Positions 42,232 to 51,844 are shown, counted from the first letter of the stretch. The stretch: 51,982 nt of DNA from an uncultured beta proteobacterium (GCA_903828665.1 CAIKMZ010000127.1:1-51982), one strand, 5' to 3'. Numbers and translations are program-made. The notes: generated from the letters alone by a model not told the origin.

Positions 42232-43461
42232 ATGATCAAGACTTCCACCGACAAGAACAAAATCAAATTCCTGCTGCTCGAAGGCATCCATCCGTCCGCG
42301 CTGACCGTATTGCAGGCAGCGGGCTACACGCAGATCGAGTCGCTGCCGGGCGCCTTGTCCGATGACGAACTCAAACGCAGAATTGCCGACGCGCATTTCA
42401 TCGGGATCCGCTCCCGCACCCAGCTCAGCGCCGAGGTGCTGGCGCATGCCGGCAAGCTTGCCGCGATCGGCTGCTTTTGCATCGGCACCAATCAGGTCGA
42501 TCTTGATGCGGCGCGCGAGCGCGGCATCGCCGTGTTCAACGCGCCTTTTTCCAATACGCGATCGGTGGCGGAACTGGTGCTGGCCGAAGCCATCCTGCTG
42601 CTGCGCGGTGTGCCGCAAAAGAGCACCGTGGCGCATCGGGGCGGCTGGCTCAAGTCGGCCGACAATGCCTTCGAGATCCGCGGCAAGACGCTGGGCATCG
42701 TCGGTTATGGCGCCATCGGCACGCAGCTCTCCGTGCTGGCCGAAGGCCTGGGCATGCAGGTCGTGTTCTTTGATGTGGCGGCCAAGCTGCCGCTGGGCAA
42801 TGCCCGGCCGGTTGCCCGCCTTGGCGATCTGCTGGCGCAAGCCGATGTGGTCAGCCTGCACGTTCCGGAAACGCCGGCCACGCAATGGATGATCGGCGCG
42901 GCCGAGCTGGAGCAGATGAAGCAGGGCAGCGTGCTGATCAACGCCTCGCGCGGCACCGTGGTCGTGATCGAGGCATTGGCCGAGGCCCTGCGCCAGAAGA
43001 AACTGCTGGGCGCCGCGATCGACGTGTTTCCGGTGGAGCCGCGCAGCAACACGGACGTATTTGAATCGCCGCTGCGCGGACTCGACAACGTGATCCTGAC
43101 GCCGCACATCGGCGGCTCCACTGTCGAGGCCCAGGGCAACATCGGCATCGAGGTCGCGGAGAAACTCGTCAAGTACAGCGACAACGGCACCTCGACGTCA
43201 TCGGTCAACTTCCCCGAGGTGGCCTTGCCGGCGCACCCGGGCAAACACCGGTTGCTGCACATCCACCGCAATGTGCCGGGCGTGCTCGCGAGCATCAACC
43301 AGGTCTTCTCCGACAACCGGATCAATATCGCCGCGCAGTACCTGCAGACGCGGGGCTCGATCGGCTACGTCGTGATCGACATCGACGCCGCCCACTCCGA
43401 CCTGGCGCTGGCCAAGCTGGCCGAGGTGCCGGGCACGCTGCGCTGCCGCGTCCTGTTCTGA
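42232..43461 (+). CDS. serA: D-3-phosphoglycerate dehydrogenase
   Basis: A 409-residue enzyme catalysing the first step of serine synthesis, close in length and layout to E. coli SerA. The catalytic and substrate segments are FIGIRSRTQLS, the Rossmann motif GIVGYGAIGTQL, NASRGTVV (Arg), DVFPVEP (Glu) and LTPHIGGST (His). The C-terminal ACT domain starts KHRLLHIHRNVPGVLASIN and binds serine for feedback control. ATG 42232 is preferred over 42208 because it matches the family N-terminus and has AAAGG upstream. It is a housekeeping gene unrelated to the benzoate cluster. Confidence 0.95.
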   Translation: MIKTSTDKNKIKFLLLEGIHPSALTVLQAAGYTQIESLPGALSDDELKRRIADAHFIGIRSRTQLSAEVLAHAGKLAAIGCFCIGTNQVDLDAARERGIAVFNAPFSNTRSVAELVLAEAILLLRGVPQKSTVAHRGGWLKSADNAFEIRGKTLGIVGYGAIGTQLSVLAEGLGMQVVFFDVAAKLPLGNARPVARLGDLLAQADVVSLHVPETPATQWMIGAAELEQMKQGSVLINASRGTVVVIEALAEALRQKKLLGAAIDVFPVEPRSNTDVFESPLRGLDNVILTPHIGGSTVEAQGNIGIEVAEKLVKYSDNGTSTSSVNFPEVALPAHPGKHRLLHIHRNVPGVLASINQVFSDNRINIAAQYLQTRGSIGYVVIDIDAAHSDLALAKLAEVPGTLRCRVLF

Positions 43462-43489
43462 GCGGCGCGGGTCGCCGCCGTCGCCGGCC

Positions 43490-43753
43490 TCAGCCCTGGG
43501 GCTTGACCACCGGGCCGACCACGCCGTCGAGGTTGGAGACGATGGCCTTGTGGTACTCCGAGACGTAGAACTCCACGGCCTTTTCCTTGTCTTGCTCGGA
43601 GCCGTTCTGCGACACGAAGTTGAAGGCGTTGTAGCGCCCTGCTGCGAACAGGATGGCGGCGCTGACCTCGCCGCCCTTGTCGTTTTCGGCCAGACGGTTG
43701 GCCAGGTGGATGAACTCGTCGACGAGCTTGAGAAATTCGGGCGGGTAGGCCAT
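43490..43753 (-). CDS. DUF3144 family protein
   Basis: An 87-residue acidic, helical protein. It shows PPEFLKLVDEFIHLANRLAENDKGGEVSAAILFAAGRYNAFNF and KAVEFYVSEYHKAIVSNLDG, the features of the DUF3144 family, whose function is unknown. AAAGGA precedes the ATG at 43753. An upstream extension of 55 residues is open but Pro/Arg-rich and untypical, so it is rejected. It converges on serA. Confidence 0.88.
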   Translation of the reverse strand: MAYPPEFLKLVDEFIHLANRLAENDKGGEVSAAILFAAGRYNAFNFVSQNGSEQDKEKAVEFYVSEYHKAIVSNLDGVVGPVVKPQG

Positions 43754-43878
43754 GCCAGTCCTTTGCGGGTTTGTCGGTTCGACGCAGTCCGGTGCTGTCG
43801 GCACCATCCGCGTCGGCTTGTGCCGGAGCTTAGCGCATCGGCGTGTCAGCAGGTGGGAGGGCGCTGTGGATCCTGCGT

Positions 43879-44547
43879 TCAGACCAGGGCCTGGCCGAAG
43901 CGTTCCAGCCGCGGCCACCAGACGCCGAGCATGTCGACCGACAGCAGCACGCGCACCGCCTTGCCGATCAGCAAGCGGCGTGGCACCAGACCGATGTAGC
44001 GCGAATCGGCGCTGTTGTCGCGGTTGTCGCCCAGCATCAGGTAGTGGCCGTCAGGGACGGTCTGCTCGTCGAAGTTGTCGCGCGCTGCCACACCCGGCAG
44101 CCATTGGATGGCGCGGGTTACGCCCGCCACCTGCTCCTGGTAAGCCTGCGCCTGCCAGGGTGCATCGATGGCGGCGCGCGTGGACGGTGTCGGCAGGGCG
44201 GCATAGCCGGCGGCCTGGCCGTTGAGGATCAGCTGCTTGTCGCGCATGGCGATGCGATCGCCCGGCAGCGCGACGATGCGCTTGATCAGGCGCACGCCGT
44301 CGCGCGGCGAGGTGAAGGTCACGATGTCGCCGCGCTGCGGCTCGCCCAGTGCCATGATCACGCGATCGGTCAGGGGCAGCTTGAGGTCGTAGGCCAGTCG
44401 GTTCACCAGCACGACATCGCCTTCCAGAATGTTGGGGTGCATGGAACCCGAAGGGATCGGGTTCCAGTCGGCCACGGCGGTTCTGAACAAGCCCAGCAGC
44501 AGCAGGAAAGCCAGAAAGCCCCGGTTCTGGCGCAACCAGTTTCTCAT
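43879..44547 (-). CDS. lepB: Signal peptidase I
   Basis: A 222-residue membrane-anchored serine protease with one N-terminal helix (FLAFLLLLGLFRTAV). Catalytic Ser35 lies in PSGSMHP, general-base Lys89 in RLIKRIVALPGD, and the C-terminal signature GDNRDNSADSRY is intact. It is shorter than E. coli LepB (324 residues), having one helix and a compact domain, as in accessory peptidases. The gene lies just after the PspC gene, seven bases away, and probably shares its transcript. A second, main lepB elsewhere is likely. Confidence 0.92.
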   Translation of the reverse strand: MRNWLRQNRGFLAFLLLLGLFRTAVADWNPIPSGSMHPNILEGDVVLVNRLAYDLKLPLTDRVIMALGEPQRGDIVTFTSPRDGVRLIKRIVALPGDRIAMRDKQLILNGQAAGYAALPTPSTRAAIDAPWQAQAYQEQVAGVTRAIQWLPGVAARDNFDEQTVPDGHYLMLGDNRDNSADSRYIGLVPRRLLIGKAVRVLLSVDMLGVWWPRLERFGQALV

Positions 44548-44554
44548 GCCGACC

Positions 44555-44890
44555 TCACTTGGACTGCTGCAGCGGCACGGTGGAGTCGAGCGGCACGAAG
44601 ATCCAGAGTGCCAGATAGACCAGAAGCCCGAAGCCGGTGCACAGCGCAAAGACGAACAGGATGCGCCAGATCCAGGCCTCCATGCCGGTGGAAATCGCCA
44701 GCCCGCCGCAGACGCCGCCAAACCAGCGGTCCGTGGACGAGCGCCGGAAGTTGTTGATGGCCTGCAGGGCGGGCTCGGCCGGATGCGGCGCGTTGAGCAG
44801 TTTGCTTTTGGCGCGCTCGAATTCTTCGGCGCTCAGGCTGCCCCGGTCGCGCAGTTGTTCGAGTCGGTGCAAATCATCGGCAATGGTCAT
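44555..44890 (-). CDS. PspC-domain protein with SHOCT-like N-terminus
   Basis: A 111-residue protein. Residues 1-33 form a short SHOCT-type oligomerisation helix pair (LHRLEQLRDRGSLSAEEFERAKSKLL). The PspC membrane domain follows (FGGVCGGLAISTGMEAWIWRILFVFALCTGFGLLVYLALWIFVP). PspC members take part in envelope stress responses. GGAG lies before the ATG. It is co-directional and nearly adjacent to lepB, fitting an envelope-function pair. Confidence 0.9.
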   Translation of the reverse strand: MTIADDLHRLEQLRDRGSLSAEEFERAKSKLLNAPHPAEPALQAINNFRRSSTDRWFGGVCGGLAISTGMEAWIWRILFVFALCTGFGLLVYLALWIFVPLDSTVPLQQSK

Positions 44891-45024
44891 GGTGTTCTCC
44901 CAAAAAACGGTGCTACTGACCGCATGAGCCGAACTGTAGTCCAGCGCATGGTTGCCGTACAGCCCCCGTGCGATGAAGTGCAGATCGCGGCGATGGAAAA
45001 GCCGCATCCCGCGATGAACCCGCG

Positions 45025-48000
45025 TCAGCCTTCCATGCCCCGCTGCAACCGCCACTGCTTGACCAGCGCGTAGATCGCCGGGATCACGGCCAGCGTCAGC
45101 ACGGTCGACGAGATCATGCCGCCGACCATCGGCGCGGCGATGCGGCTCATCACTTCGGAGCCGGTGCCGGTGCCCCACATGATGGGCAAGAGGCCCGCCA
45201 TGATCGCGACCACCGTCATCATCTTGGGCCGCACGCGCTCGACCGCGCCCTCCATCACCGCCTCGTACAGATCGGCGACACCGGGCTCACGCCCGGCCGC
45301 GCGGCACTTCGTCTTGATGGCTTCCCAGGCGTGGTCCAGGTAGATCAGCATGATGACGCCGGTCTCCGCCGCCACGCCGGCCAGCGCGATGAAGCCCACG
45401 GCCACGGCCACCGACAGGTTGTAGCCGAGCAGCCACATGAGCCAGACGCCGCCCACCAGCGCGAAGGGAACCGAGAGCATGACGATCAGCGTCTCGGTGA
45501 TGCGCCGGAAGTTTAGATACAGCAGCAGGAAGATGATCAGCAGCGTCACCGGGATCACGATCTTCATCTTCGCGATGGCCTGCTCCATGTACTCGAACTG
45601 GCCGCTCCAGGTCACGTAATAGCCGCTCGGGAACTGGACCTGCGCCGCCACCGCCTTCTTCGCGTCGGCCACATAGCTGCCGATGTCGCGATCGCGGATA
45701 TCGACGTAGATATAGGCCGAGAGCAGCGCGTTTTCGGTGCGGATGCCCGGTGCGCCCTTGGTGATCACCACCTTGGCGACCTGGCCGAGCGGAATCATGG
45801 CGCCATCCATGGTGGGAATGAGCACTTCGCGCGCAATCTGCTGCGGGTCGCTGCGCAGTTCGCGCGGGTAGCGCACGGTCACACCGAAGCGCTCGCGGCC
45901 TTCGACCGTGGTCGTCACCATCTCGCCGCCCAAGGCGGTGCCGACGACGTCGAGCAGGTCGCCCACGCCCAGGCCGTAGCGCGCCAGCTGCGCGCGGTCC
46001 GGCTCGATGTCGAGGTAGAAGCCGCCGGTCAGTCGCTCGGCGAAGGCGCTGGTGGTGCCGGGCACGGCCTTCACCACGGTCTCGATCTGGCGCGCCAGTT
46101 TCTCCATCTCGCCCAGGTCCTTGCCGAAGACCTTGATGCCGATCGGCGTGCGAATGCCGGTGGAGAGCATGTCGGTGCGCGCCTTGATCGGCATCGTCCA
46201 GGAGTTGGCCACGCCGGGGAACTGCAGCGCCTTGTCCATCTCGGCGATCAGCTTGTCGGTGGTGAGTCCCGCGCGCCACTCGGATTCGGGCTTGAGGTTG
46301 ATGACGGTCTCGAACATCTCGGTCGGCGCCGGGTCGGTCGCGGTATTGGCGCGTCCGGCCTTGCCGTAGACAGAGGCCACTTCCGGAAAGCTCTTGATGA
46401 TCTTGTCCTGCGTCTGCAGCAATTCTGCGGCCTTCGTGATCGACATGCCCGGCAGTGAGGCCGGCATGTAGAGCAGCGAGCCCTCGTTGAGCGTGGGCAT
46501 GAATTCCGAGCCCAGGCGCGAGGCCGGGTACCAGGAGACGGCCAGCAGCAGCAGCGCGACCAGCACCGTGAGCTTCTTCCAGTGCATCACGCCCTGGATG
46601 ATCGGGCGGTAGATCCAGATCAGGAAACGGTTGACCGGGTTCTTCGCCTCCGGCATCACCTTGCCGCGGATGAACAGCAGCATCAGCACCGGCACCAGCG
46701 TCACCGACAGCAACGCCGCGCCGGCCATGGCAAAGGTCTTGGTGTAGGCCAGCGGCGAGAACAGGCGGCCTTCCTGGCCTTCGAGGCTGAACACTGGCAG
46801 GAACGAGACCGTGATGATCAGCAGCGAGAAGAACAGGGCGGGGCCGACTTCCTTGCAGGCGGCCAGCATGGTGTCGAAACGTTCGCTGCTCGTATGCTTT
46901 TCCGGCAATCGCTCCAGATGCTTGTGCGCGTTTTCGATCATGACGATGGCGGCGTCGATCATGGCGCCAATGGCAATCGCGATGCCGCCCAGGCTCATCA
47001 GGTTCGAGCTCATGCCGAGCAGCCGCATGGCGATGAACGAGATCAGGATGCCCACCGGCAGCATCAGGATCGCCACCAGCGCGCTGCGCATGTGCAGCAG
47101 GAAGACGACGCAGACCGCTGCCACGATCAAGGATTCTTCGAGCAGCGTGCGCTTGAGGGTGTCGATGGCGCGGTGGATCAGCTCGGAGCGGTCGTACACC
47201 GTCTGCACCGTGACGCCGGCTGGCAGACCGGGGCCGATCTCGGCGATCTTTTCCTTGAGGTTGGCGATGACTTCGAGCGCATTCTGGCCGTAGCGCGCCA
47301 TCGCGATGCCCGAGACCACTTCGCCTTCGCCATTGAGTTCGGTGAGGCCGCGGCGCTCATCGGGTGTGAGCTCGACGCGCGCGATGTCGCGCACCAGCAC
47401 CGGTGTGCCCTTGTCGGCCTTCACGACCAGCATCTCGATGTCGTCCTTGCCGCGCAGATAGCCCTTGCCGCGCACCATGTACTCGGTCTCGGCCATCTCG
47501 ACGGCGCGCCCGCCGACATCGCGGTTCGAGTCGCGGATCACCTGCGCCACCTTCATCAGGGGGATGCCGTAGGCGCGCAGCTTGACCGGGTCCACCGTCA
47601 CCTGGTAGGTCTGCACGAAGCCGCCGACCGATGCCACCTCGGCCACGCCGTGCGCCTTGCTCAACTGGTAGCGCACATACCAGTCCTGGATCGAGCGCAG
47701 CTCGGCCAGCGTCTTGTCCTTGGCCAGCAGCGCGTACTGGTAGACCCAACCGACGCCGGTGGCGTCCGGGCCGATCTGCGGCGTGATGCCCTTGGGCATG
47801 CGCCCGGAGGCGAAGTTGAGGTACTCCAGCACGCGCGAGCGCGCCCAGTAGATGTCGGTGCCGTCCTCGAAGATGATGTAGACGAAGGACGCGCCGAAGA
47901 AGGAAAAGCCGCGCACCACCTTAGACTTCGGCACCGACAGCATGGCCGTGGTCAGCGGGTAGGTGACCTGGTCCTCCACCACCTGCGGCGCCTGGCCCGG

Positions 48001-48159
48001 GTACTCGGTGTAGACGATGACCTGCACGTCCGACAGATCGGGCAGCGCGTCGATCGGCGTGCGCAGCACGGCGAAGATGCCCCACAGCGTGATGAACAGC
48101 GTGGCCAGCAGCACCAGAAAGCGGTTGCGCCCCGACCAGTCGATGATGTTGGCCAGCAT
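45025..48159 (-). CDS. cusA: Heavy-metal efflux RND permease CusA-type
   Basis: A 1044-residue inner-membrane RND pump of the monovalent-metal class (Cu+/Ag+). The N-terminus is MLANIIDWSGRNRFLVLLATLFITLWG, and the porter region shows DLSDVQVIVYTEYPGQAPQVVEDQVTYPLT. The proton-relay helix carries GAMIDAAIVMIENAHKHLE with the conserved acidic residue. Twelve helices with two large periplasmic loops fit the family. It is one base downstream of cusB. The full protein is intact. Confidence 0.95.
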   Translation of the reverse strand: MLANIIDWSGRNRFLVLLATLFITLWGIFAVLRTPIDALPDLSDVQVIVYTEYPGQAPQVVEDQVTYPLTTAMLSVPKSKVVRGFSFFGASFVYIIFEDGTDIYWARSRVLEYLNFASGRMPKGITPQIGPDATGVGWVYQYALLAKDKTLAELRSIQDWYVRYQLSKAHGVAEVASVGGFVQTYQVTVDPVKLRAYGIPLMKVAQVIRDSNRDVGGRAVEMAETEYMVRGKGYLRGKDDIEMLVVKADKGTPVLVRDIARVELTPDERRGLTELNGEGEVVSGIAMARYGQNALEVIANLKEKIAEIGPGLPAGVTVQTVYDRSELIHRAIDTLKRTLLEESLIVAAVCVVFLLHMRSALVAILMLPVGILISFIAMRLLGMSSNLMSLGGIAIAIGAMIDAAIVMIENAHKHLERLPEKHTSSERFDTMLAACKEVGPALFFSLLIITVSFLPVFSLEGQEGRLFSPLAYTKTFAMAGAALLSVTLVPVLMLLFIRGKVMPEAKNPVNRFLIWIYRPIIQGVMHWKKLTVLVALLLLAVSWYPASRLGSEFMPTLNEGSLLYMPASLPGMSITKAAELLQTQDKIIKSFPEVASVYGKAGRANTATDPAPTEMFETVINLKPESEWRAGLTTDKLIAEMDKALQFPGVANSWTMPIKARTDMLSTGIRTPIGIKVFGKDLGEMEKLARQIETVVKAVPGTTSAFAERLTGGFYLDIEPDRAQLARYGLGVGDLLDVVGTALGGEMVTTTVEGRERFGVTVRYPRELRSDPQQIAREVLIPTMDGAMIPLGQVAKVVITKGAPGIRTENALLSAYIYVDIRDRDIGSYVADAKKAVAAQVQFPSGYYVTWSGQFEYMEQAIAKMKIVIPVTLLIIFLLLYLNFRRITETLIVMLSVPFALVGGVWLMWLLGYNLSVAVAVGFIALAGVAAETGVIMLIYLDHAWEAIKTKCRAAGREPGVADLYEAVMEGAVERVRPKMMTVVAIMAGLLPIMWGTGTGSEVMSRIAAPMVGGMISSTVLTLAVIPAIYALVKQWRLQRGMEG

Positions 48160-48160
48160 G

Positions 48161-49705
48161 CTATTTCTTGACGCTGGTGATGACCCACTCGCCGGGCTGG
48201 CGCTCGACGAACTCGACGCTGACCTTGTCGCCCGCCTTCACGTCTTTTAGCAGGGCGGCGTTGGCGAGTTTGAACTCCATGGTCATGGCCGGCCAGTTCA
48301 GGCTCGCCACCGGGCCGTGGCGCAGGTTGATGCTGCCGTCCTTCAGGTCGATGCTGTCGATGACCCCTTGCGCCTGATGGCCGGCGCTCCTGGTCGCCGG
48401 CGCGCTGGCCGCTGCGGCGGGTGTTGCCGGGGCCGTGCCAAAGCCGGCCACGGCGGCCTTGAGGTTGCTTTCGGCGTCGATCAGGAAGTTGGCAGCGACC
48501 ACCACCAGCTCGCCTTCCTTCACGCCGTCGATCACCTCGACGACGGTGTCGCTGCGCGCGCCGAGCTTGACCTCGCGCGGCGTGAAGCGCCCCTCGCCCT
48601 GGCTCAGCAGGACGATCTGGCGCGTGCCGCTGTCGATCACGGCCGACAGCGGCACGGTGACGACCTTGGCCTTGACCGATACGCCGAGCTCCACCTGGGC
48701 GAACATGCCGGGCTTGAGCAGCAGGCCCGGGTTGGCCAGTTCCACGCGCACCGGCACAGTCCGAGTCTCGGGCTTGAGCGTCGGGTAGACGTAGGTTACG
48801 CTGCCGGTGAAAACCTTGTCGGGGTAGGCGTTGATCGTAACCCTGGCTTTGGCGCCGGTCTTGAGCAGCGCCAGGTCCTGCTCGAAGACGTCGGCCACCA
48901 CCCACACGGCAGACAGATCGGCGATCTGGTAGAGCATCTCGCCCGGCATGAAACGCATGCCCTGCACGGCCTTCTTCTCCATCACGATGCCGCTGGCCGG
49001 CGAGCGAAAGCTCAGCGTGCGCTGTGTCGCGCCGGTTTTGGCCAGCGCCTTGATCTGTTCGTCGGAGATGTCCCAGTTGCGCAGGCGCTGCAAGCTCGCT
49101 TCGGCGAGCTGCTTCATGCCGGTCTGGGTCTCGCTGGCAGCGTCCTTGAGCGCGTCGACGCCCTGCGCCGCGATCGCGTATTCGCGCTGCGCCGAAACCA
49201 GCTCCGGGCTGTAGGCCTCGAACAGCGGCTGGCCCTTGGTGACCGGCTGGCCGGTGACGTTCACATGCAGGCGCTCGACGTAGCCCTCGAACTTGGATGC
49301 GATCGTGAACAGGCGACGCTCATCGGGCTCGATGCGCCCGGCCGCGCGCACGCTGCGCTCCAACACGCGCAACTGCGCCGCCTCGGTGCGCACGCCCATC
49401 TTCTGGATCTTCTCGGTGCTGAACTTGAGCTGATTGGCGCTCGCTGGCTCGTCGTCGGCACCGCCGGCAAAGACGGCGATGTAGTCCATGCCCATGGCGT
49501 CCTTCTTCGGCACCGGCGAGGTGTCGGGCAGGCCCATGGGGTTGCGGTAATAGAGCAGCTTCTTCTCCTGCTTGCCAGGCCCGGAAGGCGTCGGCGCCGC
49601 GCCTTGCGGCGTATTGGCCGGACCCCGGTGGCCGGCCCAGTAGCCGCCACCTGCGGCCAGTGCCACGGCGACGACGCCGATCGCCATTGCAGCGCCGTTT
49701 TTCAT
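48161..49705 (-). CDS. cusB: Efflux periplasmic adaptor CusB-type with C-terminal CusF domain
   Basis: A 514-residue adaptor. After an N-terminal anchor (AMAIGVVAVALAAGGGYWAG) comes a heavy-metal-binding segment (LLYYRNPMGLPDTSPVPKKDAMGMDYI), then the hairpin, lipoyl and barrel domains (ANPGLLLKPGMFAQVELGV). The last 70 residues are a CusF-like metallochaperone domain (VIDSIDLKDGSINLRHGP, LNWPAMTMEFKLA), with the Trp-Pro-x-Met-Thr-Met copper motif. Thus pump and chaperone are linked on one chain, besides the separate CusF gene upstream. Its start overlaps the cusC stop by four bases. Confidence 0.93.
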   Translation of the reverse strand: MKNGAAMAIGVVAVALAAGGGYWAGHRGPANTPQGAAPTPSGPGKQEKKLLYYRNPMGLPDTSPVPKKDAMGMDYIAVFAGGADDEPASANQLKFSTEKIQKMGVRTEAAQLRVLERSVRAAGRIEPDERRLFTIASKFEGYVERLHVNVTGQPVTKGQPLFEAYSPELVSAQREYAIAAQGVDALKDAASETQTGMKQLAEASLQRLRNWDISDEQIKALAKTGATQRTLSFRSPASGIVMEKKAVQGMRFMPGEMLYQIADLSAVWVVADVFEQDLALLKTGAKARVTINAYPDKVFTGSVTYVYPTLKPETRTVPVRVELANPGLLLKPGMFAQVELGVSVKAKVVTVPLSAVIDSGTRQIVLLSQGEGRFTPREVKLGARSDTVVEVIDGVKEGELVVVAANFLIDAESNLKAAVAGFGTAPATPAAAASAPATRSAGHQAQGVIDSIDLKDGSINLRHGPVASLNWPAMTMEFKLANAALLKDVKAGDKVSVEFVERQPGEWVITSVKK

Positions 49706-50964
49706 GGTTCTTCCCCTGCCAGTCTTTCGATTTCAGCCAGGCGCATCTGCGCCTCGAGTTGCGCCTTGATCCGGGTCTGCCGGGCCAGGCGGATTTGTCG
49801 CTGCGCGTCAAGCACGGTGGCGAAGTCGACCTTGCCGTTCTCGTACGCGGCCAGCGCCGAGCGCAGGCCCAGTTCGGCCTGCGGCAGCAGGCTGCTCTCG
49901 GTCAGGGCGGCGCTGCGCCTGGCCGTCTCCATCGCGGCTAGGTTCTCTGCCAGGTCCGACAGCAACTGGTTGGCCAGCGCCTCCTTGCGCGACTGCGCCG
50001 CTGCCAGCATGGCTTCGGCCTCGCGCTCCTGCGCGCGCCGCGCGCCCTGCTGCAGCGGAATGTTGATCTCCAGCATCAGCGCCCACTCCTTGATCGCGGT
50101 CTGGTACTGCGTGGGCGCGATGGCGAGCGTGAAGTCCGGGTAGCGGTTGCTGTAGGCGAGATCGCGGCTCTTGCCGGCCGCCTGCAGCAGTGCGTCTTGT
50201 GCGAACAGCTGCGGGTTGCGGCTGCGCACGCGCTCCTCCAGCGCCGCGCGCGCCAGCGGCGCTGGAGGAGCCGGCGGCGTTTCGGCGGCGGCCAGCGGCG
50301 CCGCGCCGGGGCGTGCCAGCAAGGCGTTCAGGCGCGCATCGGCCTGTCGCGCTTCGCCCTCGATCGCCAGCAGTTCGCTCTGCATGGCCGTCTGCTCGAC
50401 CTGCGAGCGGATCACGTCCTGCTGCGCGGCCAGTCCGCCGGCGTAGCGCAGCTGCGCCACCTTTTCGAGGCGCTGCATCAGGTCGATGATCTCCTGCGTC
50501 AGCTGCGCATTGCGGCGCAGGTAGTGGCGCTGCGCCTGCACGGTCTTGATGCGCGCGGCCAGCTCGGTCCAGCCGCCCTCGGCCTTGCGCTGGCTGGCGT
50601 CGGCTTCGAGTTGGGCGATATCCTGCTTGAGGCCGCGCTTGCCGAACCAGGGCAGGTCCTGCATCAGCGTGTAGCGCGTGCTGCCGACCTTGCCGGGCAG
50701 CAGCGTCGGGTTCTGCTCGCCCATGCGCGTGATGTCCATCAACTCGGTGCGCAGGCGCGGATCGGGCAGGGCGCCCGCGGGTGCGACCCGCTCGACCGCG
50801 GCCTGCGCTTCAAAACGCATGCTGGCGTAGTCCGGGTTGTTCGCTCTCGCGAGCGACAGCAGGCCCTCCAGCGTGGCGCCGGGCAGGGCGTCGGCCAGCG
50901 TGGCGCCGGCGCCGCCCAGGCTCAGCAGGACGGAGGCGAGGCTTGCGCGCAGGATCCGTTGCAT
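49702..50964 (-). CDS. cusC: Outer membrane efflux channel CusC/TolC-type
   Basis: A 420-residue TolC-family channel with a signal peptide (RILRASLASVLLSLGGAGATLADA). The duplicated outer membrane efflux domain is rich in long helices (AQLEADASQRKAEGGWTELAARIKT; AALEERVRSRNPQLFAQDALLQAAG), with PWFGKRGLKQD as the sort of turn seen in metal-efflux members. It completes the CusCBA tripartite complex. It lies ten bases after the thioredoxin-like gene. Confidence 0.9.
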   Translation of the reverse strand: MQRILRASLASVLLSLGGAGATLADALPGATLEGLLSLARANNPDYASMRFEAQAAVERVAPAGALPDPRLRTELMDITRMGEQNPTLLPGKVGSTRYTLMQDLPWFGKRGLKQDIAQLEADASQRKAEGGWTELAARIKTVQAQRHYLRRNAQLTQEIIDLMQRLEKVAQLRYAGGLAAQQDVIRSQVEQTAMQSELLAIEGEARQADARLNALLARPGAAPLAAAETPPAPPAPLARAALEERVRSRNPQLFAQDALLQAAGKSRDLAYSNRYPDFTLAIAPTQYQTAIKEWALMLEINIPLQQGARRAQEREAEAMLAAAQSRKEALANQLLSDLAENLAAMETARRSAALTESSLLPQAELGLRSALAAYENGKVDFATVLDAQRQIRLARQTRIKAQLEAQMRLAEIERLAGEEP

Positions 50965-50973
50965 GCTGCGGCC

Positions 50974-51621
50974 CTATTTCGCGCCGGCCAGCGCGTCATC
51001 CACCAGCGTCTTGAGCTGCTCGTAGCCGAAGCTCGGCATCGGTTTGCCGTTGACGAAGAACTCGGGCGTCATGGCCACGCCCAGGCTGTTGGCGTCCGCC
51101 AGGTCGCGCTGGATGCGCTGCGCGATCTCGGGCGAATTCATGTCGGCCTTGAGGCGCTCCATGTCTAGTCCCAGGTTGCCCAGCGGCGCCCAGACCAGGT
51201 CGACATTGGCGTGGTGGTTTTGCACCCAGACGGCCTGCGAGGCGAACAGCGTCTCGAGCGCCTGGCTGAACCGGCCCTGCAGGCGCGCGGCTTCAAGCAC
51301 CTTGACCACCTGGTCCGATCCCGGATGAAACGGCGCGTAGCGCACCGAGACCCGGATCTTGCCGGGGTTGGCGGCCATCATCTTCTTCACGAACGGATAG
51401 AACTCGCCGCAGGTGCCGCAAGCCGGGTCGAGAAACTCGACGATGTGCACCGGCGCTGTTGGCTCGCCGAAGCTCGGCGTGTCGGCGCGCGTCAGCGCGG
51501 CCTGGCTCAGCGCGGTGCCGGCTGCGCCTGCGCCGCCCTGGCCGCGGAAATAGAACACGCCCAAGGCAATGGCGATGACCAGCAGGCCGGCCAGGCCGAT
51601 CAGGAGGTGCTTCTGCTTCAT
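50974..51621 (-). CDS. DsbA-like thiol oxidoreductase
   Basis: A 215-residue protein with an N-terminal membrane anchor (HLLIGLAGLLVIAIALGVFYF) and a thioredoxin_4/DsbA-like domain with CGTC as the redox motif in FLDPACGTCGEFYPFVKKMM. The cis-Pro segment is MTPEFFVNGKPMPSFG. It stands inside the copper efflux operon, one base after cusF and ten before cusC. Copper damages periplasmic disulfides, so it may repair or form disulfides in the efflux parts; this is inferred. Confidence 0.9.
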   Translation of the reverse strand: MKQKHLLIGLAGLLVIAIALGVFYFRGQGGAGAAGTALSQAALTRADTPSFGEPTAPVHIVEFLDPACGTCGEFYPFVKKMMAANPGKIRVSVRYAPFHPGSDQVVKVLEAARLQGRFSQALETLFASQAVWVQNHHANVDLVWAPLGNLGLDMERLKADMNSPEIAQRIQRDLADANSLGVAMTPEFFVNGKPMPSFGYEQLKTLVDDALAGAK

Positions 51622-51834
51622 TTACTTCGCCGCCTCGATACGCAGAACGGTCATGCCGCCGTCGGCCGGGTCGGTGACGAAGCGGATCTTCTGCCCCGGC
51701 TGCAGCTTGTCGAGCAGGGCGGCGTCCTTGACGCTGTAGACCATGGTCATGGCTGGCATGCTGGCCTGCGCCGCATGCGCGATGGCGAGCTTGCGTCCGG
51801 CCTTGTCGATCTTCTTGACGACGCCTTCTTCCAT
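51622..51834 (-). pseudogene. cusF: CusF-type copper chaperone lacking its signal peptide (5'-truncated by IS)
   Basis: The frame gives 70 residues: MEEGVVKKIDKAGRKLAIA, MPAMTMVYSVKDAALLDKLQPGQKIRFV. This is the mature CusF fold with its metal Met residues. No signal peptide is present. Upstream in frame the codons read S-A-A before the Met, the expected tail of a signal peptide, and the frame then runs into the IS630-like end near 51844. So translation from this ATG would leave the protein in the cytoplasm, and the original promoter is displaced. The dsb-cusCBA genes follow. Confidence 0.75.
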
Positions 51835-51844
51835 CGCCGCGCTA

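Noticed and set aside
43754..43918. N-terminal extension of the DUF3144 protein
   Set aside because: Pro/Arg-rich, unlike the family, while the ATG at 43753 has AAAGGA upstream.
46582..50143. Two large plus-strand ORFs opposite cusA, cusB and cusC
   Set aside because: Repetitive His/Asp/Arg-rich shadows of the efflux genes.
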